DNA of 64,000 nt from Bacillus halotolerans (GTDB taxonomy: Bacteria; Bacillota; Bacilli; Bacillales; Bacillaceae). The stretch lies in NCBI RefSeq assembly GCF_001517105.1, contig NZ_LPVF01000011.1, forward strand, positions 124,001 to 188,000, read 5' to 3'. Positions 17,604 to 26,365 of the stretch are shown here, piece by piece (the first letter of the stretch is position 1; each line of letters starts with the position of its first letter). The notes beneath the pieces were generated by a model. That model searched no databases. It was not told the origin of the DNA and saw nothing but the letters and a program-made list of their open reading frames with translations. The translations under genes and the position numbers were made by a program.

Positions 17604-17719
17604 ACAGTAGATTTTGAAACCGGTATTGGAATCGGACAAATTATCGGGGAAATGCCTTGATAGATTGTAAGGAGGTACCAAGGTTTCGAACTCAATATTC
17701 ATAGAGATGAGGGGTAGAG

Positions 17720-18484
17720 ATGAAAGCGGTCATTCTCTGCGGCGGAAAAGGAACGAGAATGAGTGAGGTCACGAATGAACTTCCTAAACCGCTCGCCATG
17801 ATAGGCGGAAAACCGATTCTATGGCATATTATGAAAATCTATCAGTACTACGGAGTGAACGAGTTTATTCTGCTTTTAGGCTACAAAGGAGAAAAAATCA
17901 AAGAATATTTTCTGAACTACGAATGGAAGCACAACAGCCTCACGCTCGACAGTTCTACAGGAGAGGTGCAGATGCTGGGACAGCCTGAAACGTGGAAAAT
18001 CACATTTTTGGAGACAGGGGAAGACACGCTGACAGCCGGAAGAATCTTGCAGGCGAAGGACTACATCGGCGATGAAACGTTTATGCTCACCTATGGGGAC
18101 GGGCTGGCCAATATCAATCTTTTTCATCTCATCAGCTATCATCAGACAAAGGGTGCTGCCGCGACTGTCACCGGCATTGATAAAGTCTCGCAGTTCGGCA
18201 CCTTAACGGTTGAGGATGGCATAGCGAAAACATTTTCTGAAAAGACATCGAGTGACGGCATCATCAATGGCGGATTTTTCGTTCTCAATCCAAAGGTTTT
18301 CGATTATTTGCCGAAGGACGGAAACGCCATGTTCGAAGATGAACCGCTGAAGAACCTTGCGAAAGACGGTGAACTTGCCGTGTATCGCCATTACGGATTT
18401 TGGACGGCAATCGATACGTATAAAAATCTTTTGGAAGTCAACAAGCTGTGGGATCAAGGACAACATGTATGGAAGGTATGGTGA
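17720..18484 (+). CDS. yfnH: YfnH, glucose-1-phosphate cytidylyltransferase
   Basis: 254 residues, nucleotidyltransferase fold. N-terminal KAVILCGGKGTRMSEVTNELPKP carries the nucleotide-binding GGxGTR signature; YGDGLAN and the INGGFFV segment are typical of RfbF-type enzymes that make CDP-glucose from CTP and glucose-1-phosphate. It should feed YfnG encoded 6 bases downstream. First gene of a five-gene operon linked to spore-crust polysaccharide. ATG 17720 follows GAGGGGTAG. Confidence 0.93.
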   Translation: MKAVILCGGKGTRMSEVTNELPKPLAMIGGKPILWHIMKIYQYYGVNEFILLLGYKGEKIKEYFLNYEWKHNSLTLDSSTGEVQMLGQPETWKITFLETGEDTLTAGRILQAKDYIGDETFMLTYGDGLANINLFHLISYHQTKGAAATVTGIDKVSQFGTLTVEDGIAKTFSEKTSSDGIINGGFFVLNPKVFDYLPKDGNAMFEDEPLKNLAKDGELAVYRHYGFWTAIDTYKNLLEVNKLWDQGQHVWKVW

Positions 18485-18490
18485 ACTGAT

Positions 18491-19459
18491 TTGAGTTTCT
18501 GGAAAAATAAAAACGTATTTGTCACGGGTTGTACAGGTCTTTTAGGAAGCTATTTGGTGAAAGAGCTGATCGAACAGGGCGCAAACGTGACGGGGCTTGT
18601 CAGAGATCATGTGCCTCAGTCCAACCTATATCAGGGAGAACACGTGAAGAAAATGAACATCGTGCAGGGCGCTCTTGAAGACTTGCCCGTGATTGAACGC
18701 GCACTTGGCGAGTATGAAATCGACACGGTGTTTCACCTCGCTGCACAAGCGATTGTCGGCGTAGCGAACCGCAACCCGGTTTCCACTTTTGAAGCGAATA
18801 TTCTCGGCACGTGGAATGTTCTTGAGGCCTGCCGGAAGCATCCGTTAATCAAGCGTGTCATTGTCGCGTCAAGCGATAAAGCATACGGTGATCAAGAAAA
18901 CCTTCCGTACGATGAAGATATGCCGCTGCAAGGCAAGCATCCGTACGACGTATCGAAAAGCTGCGCGGATCTGATCAGCCATACGTATTTTCACACCTAT
19001 GGCCTGCCGGTCTGTATTACGCGCTGCGGAAATCTGTACGGCGGCGGGGATTTGAACTTCAACCGCATCATTCCGCAGACGATTCAGCTTGTGCTAAACG
19101 GGGAAGCTCCCGAAATCCGCAGCGACGGCACCTTTGTCCGCGACTATTTCTATATTGAAGATGCCGTTCAGGCTTATCTGCTTCTGGCGGAGAAAATGGA
19201 GGAACACAACCTCGCCGGGGAAGCCTTTAACTTCAGCAATGAGATTCAGCTGACTGTGCTTGAGTTAGTCGAGAAAATATTAAAGAAAATGAACAGCAAT
19301 CTAAAGCCGAAGGTGCTGAATCAGGGAAGCAATGAAATCAAGCACCAATATTTATCTGCGGAAAAAGCGAGAAAGCTGCTGAATTGGACACCTGCTTACA
19401 CCATTGATGAAGGACTTGAAAAAACCATTGCGTGGTACACAGAATTCTTCAAAAAGTAA
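18491..19459 (+). CDS. yfnG: YfnG, CDP-glucose 4,6-dehydratase type enzyme
   Basis: 322-residue extended short-chain dehydrogenase. Rossmann motif [16 protein letters not shown] at residues 11-26, catalytic Ser in [10 protein letters not shown], and YDVSK as the Tyr/Lys pair. The order behind a cytidylyltransferase points to CDP-glucose as substrate, giving CDP-4-keto-6-deoxyglucose. The start is TTG 18491, 6 bases after the yfnH stop, with a weak ribosome site (GGTGA), so coupling to yfnH is likely. Confidence 0.9.
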   Translation: MSFWKNKNVFVTGCTGLLGSYLVKELIEQGANVTGLVRDHVPQSNLYQGEHVKKMNIVQGALEDLPVIERALGEYEIDTVFHLAAQAIVGVANRNPVSTFEANILGTWNVLEACRKHPLIKRVIVASSDKAYGDQENLPYDEDMPLQGKHPYDVSKSCADLISHTYFHTYGLPVCITRCGNLYGGGDLNFNRIIPQTIQLVLNGEAPEIRSDGTFVRDYFYIEDAVQAYLLLAEKMEEHNLAGEAFNFSNEIQLTVLELVEKILKKMNSNLKPKVLNQGSNEIKHQYLSAEKARKLLNWTPAYTIDEGLEKTIAWYTEFFKK

Positions 19460-19481
19460 CGCGAAATGAGGTGAACATACC

Positions 19482-20393
19482 GTGACGAGCGCCTATTGCA
19501 CCGTTTTATCAAAAGGAAGATTATATCAGGCAGTCGCCTTATTTAAGTCTTTAGCGCAAGTCGATCAAGACAGCCCCATTTTTACGCTTTGTATGGATGA
19601 TGACACGCACCGCGTATTGCAGAAATTGAATCTGAAGCAGCTGACACTTGTACCGGTGTCAGCGCTTGAAAATGAAACGCTCCTGAAGCTGAAGGATACA
19701 CGGGATCAAAGCGAATACTGCTGGACGATGAAGCCGATCTTTCTGCAAGCTGTGCTGAACAGCAATCCCGAACTGGAACGGGTGACGTATATTGACGGAG
19801 ATCTATTTTTCTACGCCGACCCGTCACCGATATTTGCGAACCAGCCGGACTGCTCGGTGCTTCTTTCCCGGGGCGATATTATCATCCCTTCCTTTGAGAG
19901 AGAGCAAATTGATATGCTGCAGCGTCTGTTAGGCAGATATAACTCGGGCTTTATCAGCTTTAAACATGATAAAGCAGGAACGGACTGTCTGGAGTGGTGG
20001 AAGGAGCGCTGTCTTGAGGAGTGTAAAAATGCGCCGGGTGAAGGGAAATTCGGGGATCAGGGCTATTTGGATTATATGTCTGAGCTGTTTCCGAATGTGT
20101 GTGACATTACGACACCAGGTGTGAACATTGGCCATTGGAATTACGGACAGCATACGTTTTCCTGGAAGGATGGCCGAATTGTGCCGGAAGATGGAAATCC
20201 GCTGATCTTCTATCATTTCAGCGGATATCGAATCGTCAGCATCAATGAAATCAAACAGATTCACGAAACAACACGCACAGACCTGCCGTTCGTGCATGAG
20301 CTGTACCAGCAGACCCTGCCGCATATCATTCAGCATATCAAAGCGCTTGACCCTGAATTTAACGGTTTTGCTTCAAAAGATGATAACAAATAA
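19482..20393 (+). CDS. yfnF: YfnF, GT8-like glycosyltransferase
   Basis: 303 residues, cytoplasmic. DxD motif in VTYIDGDLFFYADP near residue 105, a GDQGYLDYMSE block, and NIGHWNYGQHTF followed by IFYHFSGYRIV, as in GT8-type retaining transferases. It starts at GTG 19482 (AATGAGGTGAAC upstream). Clearly related to yfnD two genes downstream (shared SEYCWTMKP/HEYCWTLKP, DLFF, FYHFSG). Probably adds sugar in the spore-crust glycan pathway; acceptor unknown. Confidence 0.85.
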   Translation: MTSAYCTVLSKGRLYQAVALFKSLAQVDQDSPIFTLCMDDDTHRVLQKLNLKQLTLVPVSALENETLLKLKDTRDQSEYCWTMKPIFLQAVLNSNPELERVTYIDGDLFFYADPSPIFANQPDCSVLLSRGDIIIPSFEREQIDMLQRLLGRYNSGFISFKHDKAGTDCLEWWKERCLEECKNAPGEGKFGDQGYLDYMSELFPNVCDITTPGVNIGHWNYGQHTFSWKDGRIVPEDGNPLIFYHFSGYRIVSINEIKQIHETTRTDLPFVHELYQQTLPHIIQHIKALDPEFNGFASKDDNK

Positions 20394-20421
20394 ATGATTA
20401 AATACAGGAAGTGAAAATGAA

Positions 20422-21585
20422 GTGAAAGCAAGCGTTATTATTCCTGCATATAATTCAAAGGAGCGCCTCTATAACAGCCTTCTGTCTTTAAACCAGCAGG
20501 AGTGCGATGAAGAGTTTGAGGTCATCGTAGCGGATAATGGCTCTGAGGACGGGACGCTCTCGATGCTCAAATCGTTTCAAGCGGACTTTCCGCTGATTTT
20601 TGTACGGATTAAAGAAAACAGGGGCATTGCATACGGAAGAAATCAGGCGGTCCGCAATGCCAGAGGAGATATTCTGATATTTCATGACAGCGATATGCTT
20701 GCTGCCAAAGATCTTGTGGCAAAGCATATCAAAGCGCATGAAAACAAAGAAAATCTAGTTGTGTGCGGTTTATTTTGGAAAAGGATCTACAGCTATTATT
20801 ATGAGCGCTTTGAAGATGAACATAAGAAGCAGCTCGCAAAGTTGTATGATGAAATGCCGAAAAAAGACAAACAAAAGCTTCTGGCGGAAGCGGATATCAA
20901 AAACGAAAGCTTTCTGAACCAAAGCTTTGACCTTGATACCGATTTTATTGACGTGCTGAAGCGGATACTGGATGAATACGGCGATGACTTAAAGGGCTAC
21001 CATATGCCGTGGCGTTTTTTTATCACAAACAATTCATCAGTAAAACGAAAGCATGTGGCTGATCTCGGTTTGTTTGACGAAGGCATTGTGCGGTACGGGT
21101 TTGAGGATTATGATCTTGGGATCAGGCTCCATCAGGCCGGACTCACGTTCAGGCTGCACCGCGATATTGTCAGCGTTCATCAGGAGCACCCGAGCAATTG
21201 TCAGTCAGTAGACGATATCAGAGCAAACATTGCCTATATGTGCGACAAATATAACAACATTCAGTCATTAGACGTTCATCTTGCCTTTAACGGCCCATTC
21301 CCTCCGGACATGACCAACAGGATCATGGATGATATTCATAAGCTGCTGGACTCGAAGAAATACGACATGTTGCTGCATCTGTTTCTTGAGCTGCTCCATG
21401 TCGTGAAGGATCGCAATCTGGACCCGGATTGGCAGAAAAAAACACCGCGGGTGACTGCGAAAAGCTTTGATTTGCAAGCCGTTCAAAAGCTTCTGCCAAA
21501 AGCGAAGAAGAAGCTTGGCGTGAACGATTTTGCCAATGCGCTGTATGCGCTTGTCAATGATATACTGCACGTGGATCTTAGATAA
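20422..21585 (+). CDS. yfnE: YfnE, family 2 glycosyltransferase
   Basis: 387 residues from GTG 20422 with AGGAAGTGAA upstream. GT-A fold of family 2: ASVIIPAYNSKERLYNSLLS at the start, VIVADNGSEDGT, and HDSDML as the DxD region; YGFEDYDLGIRLHQAG is the ED motif near residue 230. The C-terminal 110 residues are helical and charged and do not match a family I know. It sits between two GT8-like genes, so three transferases probably act in sequence on one glycan. Confidence 0.88.
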   Translation: MKASVIIPAYNSKERLYNSLLSLNQQECDEEFEVIVADNGSEDGTLSMLKSFQADFPLIFVRIKENRGIAYGRNQAVRNARGDILIFHDSDMLAAKDLVAKHIKAHENKENLVVCGLFWKRIYSYYYERFEDEHKKQLAKLYDEMPKKDKQKLLAEADIKNESFLNQSFDLDTDFIDVLKRILDEYGDDLKGYHMPWRFFITNNSSVKRKHVADLGLFDEGIVRYGFEDYDLGIRLHQAGLTFRLHRDIVSVHQEHPSNCQSVDDIRANIAYMCDKYNNIQSLDVHLAFNGPFPPDMTNRIMDDIHKLLDSKKYDMLLHLFLELLHVVKDRNLDPDWQKKTPRVTAKSFDLQAVQKLLPKAKKKLGVNDFANALYALVNDILHVDLR

Positions 21586-21596
21586 ATGGATGTGGT

Positions 21597-22535
21597 ATGG
21601 TGAGTCAATTTCATTTTTCAACAATAGTGTCAAGGACGCACATCTTTAAACTGATGCCTATGATTCATTCCCTCCATGAGCATTGCGATGATTTTCATTT
21701 ATATGTGCTGTGTGTCGATCAGAAGGCATATGAATTGCTACAGCACGTGCCATGGGAGCATGTCACCTTTGTGCAGCTTCATGAAATGGAAGATCCGGAG
21801 CTACTGGAAGCGAAAAGCAACAGAACGTTCCATGAGTATTGCTGGACACTGAAGCCCGCATTTTTGTTCCATGTCATGAGCCAGTGGGATGACGCCGAAT
21901 ATTATGCCCATATGGATACCGATCTGTTTTTCTTTTCTGATCCAGCGCGTATTTTTGCTGAAAACCCGGCGGCTTCACTGTATTTGACCGATCACCGCAA
22001 CTCGCCGCGGTTCATGTCTTATTATGAGCGGACCGGGCGTTTTAACACAGGCTTTGTCGGCGCCCGGAATACGGAAGAAGCCTATCAAGCGGTGTGGCAG
22101 TGGAGACAGGATTGCATTGAATATTGCACGGTGGAAATGAATACGAAAAGAAAGACGTACGGCGATCAAAGGTATGTGGAAAAGTGGCCGGCGCAGTATC
22201 AGGGTGTGCATGTTGTCAAATCAACCGGAGCCAATACGGCGCTTTGGAATATAGAAAACTATAAGGTGACTCAAAAGGACGGCCGCGTTTATCTAGATGA
22301 AACGCCGCTGATTTTCTATCATTTCTCCGGGTTTACATTGGTGACGGAGAATGAATTTAATCTTTGCTGGTATTACCGCATTGAAGACGAAGCGACAATT
22401 GAAATGATTTATATGCCGTATGTGTTAAACCTGAAAAGATGGATTGACGAAATACAGGCGGCATTTCCGGACTTTGCGGACGGTTTTATCCCGAAGCACG
22501 CGGTGCCGGACACTCATTTTATTCAGCTTGATTAA
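21597..22535 (+). CDS. yfnD: YfnD, GT8-like glycosyltransferase
   Basis: 312 residues; ATG 21597 lies 12 bases after yfnE with only a weak ribosome site, and GTG one codon later is an alternative. MDTDLFFFSDP is the DxD region; FHEYCWTLKPAF, YGDQRYVEKWP and FYHFSGFTLV parallel YfnF, so the two arose by duplication. Last gene of the operon, closed by a strong terminator shared with yfnC. Confidence 0.85.
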   Translation: MVSQFHFSTIVSRTHIFKLMPMIHSLHEHCDDFHLYVLCVDQKAYELLQHVPWEHVTFVQLHEMEDPELLEAKSNRTFHEYCWTLKPAFLFHVMSQWDDAEYYAHMDTDLFFFSDPARIFAENPAASLYLTDHRNSPRFMSYYERTGRFNTGFVGARNTEEAYQAVWQWRQDCIEYCTVEMNTKRKTYGDQRYVEKWPAQYQGVHVVKSTGANTALWNIENYKVTQKDGRVYLDETPLIFYHFSGFTLVTENEFNLCWYYRIEDEATIEMIYMPYVLNLKRWIDEIQAAFPDFADGFIPKHAVPDTHFIQLD

Positions 22536-22566
22536 AAAACCCCTGCCAGGCGGCAGGGGTTTTTTT
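22534..22566. terminator. Bidirectional terminator yfnD/yfnC
   Basis: ACCCCTGCC/GGCAGGGGT perfect stem with A6 before and T7 after. Confidence 0.9.
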
Positions 22567-23798
22567 CAGCTATGCCATTCTCTCAGTTTCTGATCACTCG
22601 GCAAAAGAAACGCGAGGATGCCAAGAATCGGGAGAAACGAAATGGCAATCATGGTCGGGGTCAGTCCCGCAGCATCAATGAGAGCGCCAAGCGCCACAGC
22701 GCCGATTGCTCCCATACCGAAGGCGAGGCCGACGGTTAAACCGGACATCGTGCCGATCTTTCCGGGGACAAGCTCCTGTGCATACACAACTGTTACGGAA
22801 AAGCTCGACATGAGAACCAAGCCGATCAAAGCGAGTACCCCATAGGCCAGAACCGGGCCGGCAAATGGAAGCAGAATCGCCAGCGGCGCTGAGCACAGCA
22901 GCGAGCCGAGAATGACAACTCGTTTTCCGAAACGGTCTGCGAGCGGGCCGCCGAGAAAGGTTCCGACAGCGCCAAACAGCAAAAAGACGAAAATATAGCT
23001 CTGAGCCTGCTGAATGCTTACGTGATATGTATCCATCGCGTAAAACGTGTAAAAGTTGCCGATCGCACTCGTATACCAAGAACGCGCGAAAATCAAAAAG
23101 ATAATAATAATAAGAGCGGTTATAACGGACTTGGTGACAGACGAGTTTTGTTCAGCGGCTTTCTTTTGGGTGCCCTGCTTCTGTGCAAGACTGCCGAGCC
23201 GAGCGGCGTACCATTTTGCAATATAAAGCAGAAACATAACGGCGAGCGCGGCTACAAGTGTAAACCAGACAGCACCGAATTGTCCGAGCGGGACAAGGAT
23301 CAGCGCGGTAATCAGGGGCGCCATCGCTTGGCCTGAGTTTCCTCCGACCTGATAAATGGACTGGGCAAGCCCGCGTTTTGTGCCGGCGGCCATATAAGCC
23401 ACACGGGAGCCTTCCGGATGAAAAATAGCGGAGCCTAATCCGATGAAAAACACACAGCACAAGATCGTCACAAATGACGGGGCAAATGCAAGGCCCAATA
23501 TGCCGAGCATGCTGGCAGTCAGCCCGATCGGCAGGGCGTACGGCCGCGGCCGTTTATCCGTATACCAGCCGACGACAGGCTGCATGACGGATGACACCAT
23601 GTTTAACGTAAAAGCGATGATGCCAAGCTGTGTGAACGTCAAACTCATGGAGCGTTCCAAAATCGGGAACATGGCCGGAATCACAGCCTGAAGCGAATCG
23701 TTGAGCATGTGGCAGATTCCGATGATAAACAAAATCGGATACACGGTAGTGCCGGGTTTTTGAACAGGTTTTTCCTTCAGCGGGGCGGCAATAGCCAA
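22566..23798 (-). CDS. yfnC: YfnC, MFS transporter of the fosmidomycin-resistance type
   Basis: 410 residues with about 12 hydrophobic segments. The N-terminal part FIIGICHMLNDSLQAVIPAMFP and the loop GWYTDKRPRPYALP are typical of Fsr-like major facilitator proteins, which export drugs by proton antiport. Start TTG 23798 with GGAGGA 7 bases upstream. Substrate not known. Stands alone. Confidence 0.87.
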   Translation of the reverse strand: MAIAAPLKEKPVQKPGTTVYPILFIIGICHMLNDSLQAVIPAMFPILERSMSLTFTQLGIIAFTLNMVSSVMQPVVGWYTDKRPRPYALPIGLTASMLGILGLAFAPSFVTILCCVFFIGLGSAIFHPEGSRVAYMAAGTKRGLAQSIYQVGGNSGQAMAPLITALILVPLGQFGAVWFTLVAALAVMFLLYIAKWYAARLGSLAQKQGTQKKAAEQNSSVTKSVITALIIIIFLIFARSWYTSAIGNFYTFYAMDTYHVSIQQAQSYIFVFLLFGAVGTFLGGPLADRFGKRVVILGSLLCSAPLAILLPFAGPVLAYGVLALIGLVLMSSFSVTVVYAQELVPGKIGTMSGLTVGLAFGMGAIGAVALGALIDAAGLTPTMIAISFLPILGILAFLLPSDQKLREWHS

Positions 23799-23919
23799 AT
23801 GATTCTCCTCCTAACATATATCACCAATGCATACCACCATATTATTCATAAGGTGAAGGATTTATCAAGAGGAAAAAAGACGCCTTTTGGAAAGAAGCAG
23901 CACCCGCAGCCAAAAAACA

Positions 23920-24630
23920 TTAACAGTTGATGATTGGTTTTTCGATTTTTAGAATTTGATATAGCTCTTCAAGCTTACGGATATGATACGTCGGCACAAC
24001 CTCTGTTTCAGTGAGATTCATGCCAGAATTAAGCCAGCACGTATCAATTCCGGCGAGCTGTCCGCCTTTGATATCCGCTGTCAGCGAATCGCCGATGATT
24101 AAGGTGTGCTCCGCTGAAAAATGGGGAATCCGTTCAAACACATAGTCGAAGTACTCTTTCATCGGCTTTTGAAAACCTGTGTCTTCAGAAACGAAAATGT
24201 CCTTGAAGAACGGAAATAATCCTGAATCTCTGAGACGCTTATACTGAGTTCTGGAAACGCCGTTTGTCACGATATACAAATCAAAATGCTGTTCCAGTTT
24301 TGTGATGAGATCAAAAGCCCCGTCCATAAGCTGGTGCCCTTCTTCAAGAAAACGGCGATATTTCTGGTCCAGCAGCACTTCGTCTGCTTCATAGCCATAT
24401 TCCTTGAACAAAGCGGAAAAGCGGGTGGTCATCACTTCATCGCGAGTCATGTTTCCGCCTTCAAAGGCTCTCCAGAGGCCTTGATTAATTGTTTGATATC
24501 GGGATTCCATTTCATCGGTAAGCGGAATGTTCTGGTCTTCAAACAGCAGGCGCAGCGCTGATTTTTCTGCCGCTGTAAAATCCAAAATGGTATTATCTAC
24601 ATCAAATAATAAAGTGCGGTATGGTTTCAA
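23920..24630 (-). CDS. yfnB: YfnB, HAD hydrolase (YjjG-like nucleotidase)
   Basis: 236 residues, haloacid dehalogenase fold. Motif I LLFDVDNTILDF carries the nucleophile and acid Asp residues; motif II IVTNGVSRTQ; motif III Lys in GFQKPMKEYFD; motif IV IIGDSLTADIKGG. The cap length and motif I wording (DVDNTI) match YjjG-type pyrimidine nucleotidases, which clean up non-canonical nucleotides. TTG 24630 start with GGAAG upstream. Probably co-transcribed with nothing else. Confidence 0.87.
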   Translation of the reverse strand: MKPYRTLLFDVDNTILDFTAAEKSALRLLFEDQNIPLTDEMESRYQTINQGLWRAFEGGNMTRDEVMTTRFSALFKEYGYEADEVLLDQKYRRFLEEGHQLMDGAFDLITKLEQHFDLYIVTNGVSRTQYKRLRDSGLFPFFKDIFVSEDTGFQKPMKEYFDYVFERIPHFSAEHTLIIGDSLTADIKGGQLAGIDTCWLNSGMNLTETEVVPTYHIRKLEELYQILKIEKPIINC

Positions 24631-24682
24631 GGCTGGTCTTCCTTTCTGTATGTATACTCAAAGTATAGCACACGCAAAAAAG

Positions 24683-24730
24683 AAAAAAGCCGGCGAATTG
24701 GACGTTTGAAATGTCCGCACCGACGGCTTA
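24683..24730 (-). terminator. yfnA terminator
   Basis: Long, partly interrupted stem on the minus strand (AAGCCG ... CGGCTT with inner GGACATTT/AAACGTCC) followed by a T-run. Confidence 0.75.
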
Positions 24731-24733
24731 CAA

Positions 24734-26118
24734 TTATTTGTTTAATAAGCTGTGTTTTTTTGCATAAAGGAAATAAACGATTGTTCCGACGGCGATCCAG
24801 ATGACAAATGAAAGCCATGTGATGCCTGGAAGGCTGTACATAAACCAAAGGCATATTCCAGCGCTGATGATTGGCACAACCGGAACGAACGGCACCCTGA
24901 AGGAGGCTTTGATTTCCGGGTGTTTCTTTCTTAACACAATCACAGCGATCGAAATGACAGTAAATGCCGCAAGCGTTCCCATGTTCACAAGGTGCGCAAG
25001 TGTGCCGAGATTAATAAATCCTGCGATTCCCGCCGCGACGATTCCTGTCAGCCATGTGTTGCGGAACGGCGTTTTGAATGACGGATGAATCTTTGCGAAC
25101 AATCCCGGCAAAAGACCGTCTCTGCTCATGGCAAAGGTTAAACGGACCTGGGCATACAGCAATGCGAGCATCACTGTTGTGATTCCGATGATAGCGCCGA
25201 CAGAAATAATTCCCGCAACCGCATCCTGGCCGACGAATTTAAGCGCAAAGGACACCGGATCACCGACATTTAATTTGGCATAAGGCATCATACCTGTCAA
25301 AACAAGCGATACCGTGATGTACAAAATGGTGCAGACGGCCAGAGCTGAAATGATGCCGATCGGCATATTTTTTTGCGGATGCTTCACTTCTTCTGAAGCG
25401 TTGGAAACTGCGTCAAATCCGAGATACGCGAAGAAAACCGTTGCCGCGCTGACAATGACGCCTTTCATTCCAAACGGCATAAAAGGAGTCCAGTTATCCG
25501 GTTTGACATAACCGAAGCCGACAATAATGAACAATAAAATAATTCCGATTTTCATCAGCACGATCACGTTGTTGAAGCGTGTACTTTCTTTGACACCTCT
25601 GCTGACAATTGCAGTGATGAGGAGAATAATAACCGCAGCCGGAAGGTTAAACACGGCGCCCGGCGAGCTTCCCGGAGCTCCTGTCAGCGCAGCCGGAATA
25701 TGAAAGTTAAAGCCGGCGAGCAGCGATTGAAAGTATGAAGACCAGCCCGTGGCAACCGCCGACAGCGCAATGACATATTCAAGCATGAGATCCCATCCGA
25801 TTAAAAAGGCGAGCAGCTCTCCAAGTGTGATATAGGAGTATGAGTACACGCTTCCTGAAATCGGAATCGAAGACGAAAACTCAGCATAACAGAAGGCGGC
25901 AAGCGCACAGGCGAGACCCGCTAAAATGAACGATAAGATCAGGGCAGGACCGGCACCGGTCGCGGCCACAGTTCCTGTAATAACGAAAATCCCAGTGCCG
26001 ATGACACACCCGATACCGAGAAGTGTTAAATCAAATGCGCTTAAAGTACGGGCGAGGCTTTTTGACTGGCTCTGCGCATTTAATGTTTCAAGCGGTTTTT
26101 TCTAAATAATGAACTCAT
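24734..26118 (-). pseudogene. yfnA: yfnA, APC-family amino acid permease, frameshifted near the start
   Basis: ATG 26118 with GGAGGAAC upstream opens a frame that reads MSSLFRKNRLKH and stops. Adding one A to the A6 run (26096-26101) restores MSSLFRKKPLETLNAQSQSK, the LLGIGCVIGTGIFVI substrate-binding helix and the rest, 461 residues in all. The intact downstream frame (GTG 25969 to 24734, 411 residues) keeps 11 of 12 membrane segments but lacks helix 1 with the GIGxxIGTG motif that APC transporters need, and has no ribosome site. YfnA is a metabolite permease of the cationic/branched amino acid group. Either a true lesion, a phase-variable tract or an assembly error. Confidence 0.85.
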
Positions 26119-26286
26119 AAAAAGTTCCTCCTGGAAAATTCAAAATATTCTAATCATTATATACATTTCTCGTTGTATTATATTGTCGAAATTTGACGCC
26201 GTCAATCATATATTTTTCTGCTTTAAACGATAGAAGCTAAAAAGCGTTGTCGTATCATAATATAGTAATTTTTACAAACGGGATAT

Positions 26287-26313
26287 TGAATTTTGCTGAT
26301 GGTGAACCGATAG
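26287..26313 (+). promoter_or_regulatory. Possible sigma-D promoter of yfmT-yfmS
   Basis: TGAA at 26287-26290, 15-base spacer, ACCGATAG at 26306-26313, against the sigma-D pattern TAAA-N15-GCCGATAT. A motility-type promoter would make sense for the chemoreceptor gene yfmS. Confidence 0.4.
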
Positions 26314-26365
26314 AAATGATAGATTGGCCATATTTTGATTTGCTGTTAAAAAGGAGATGCTGACC

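Noticed and set aside
17418-17660. 80-codon frame between yfnI and yfnH
   Set aside because: It spans the yfnI tail in another frame, the terminator and the sigma-K-like promoter; no family resemblance.
22618-23691. Plus-strand frames opposite yfnC
   Set aside because: Antisense to a 12-helix transporter with clear motifs; typical complementary-strand artefacts.
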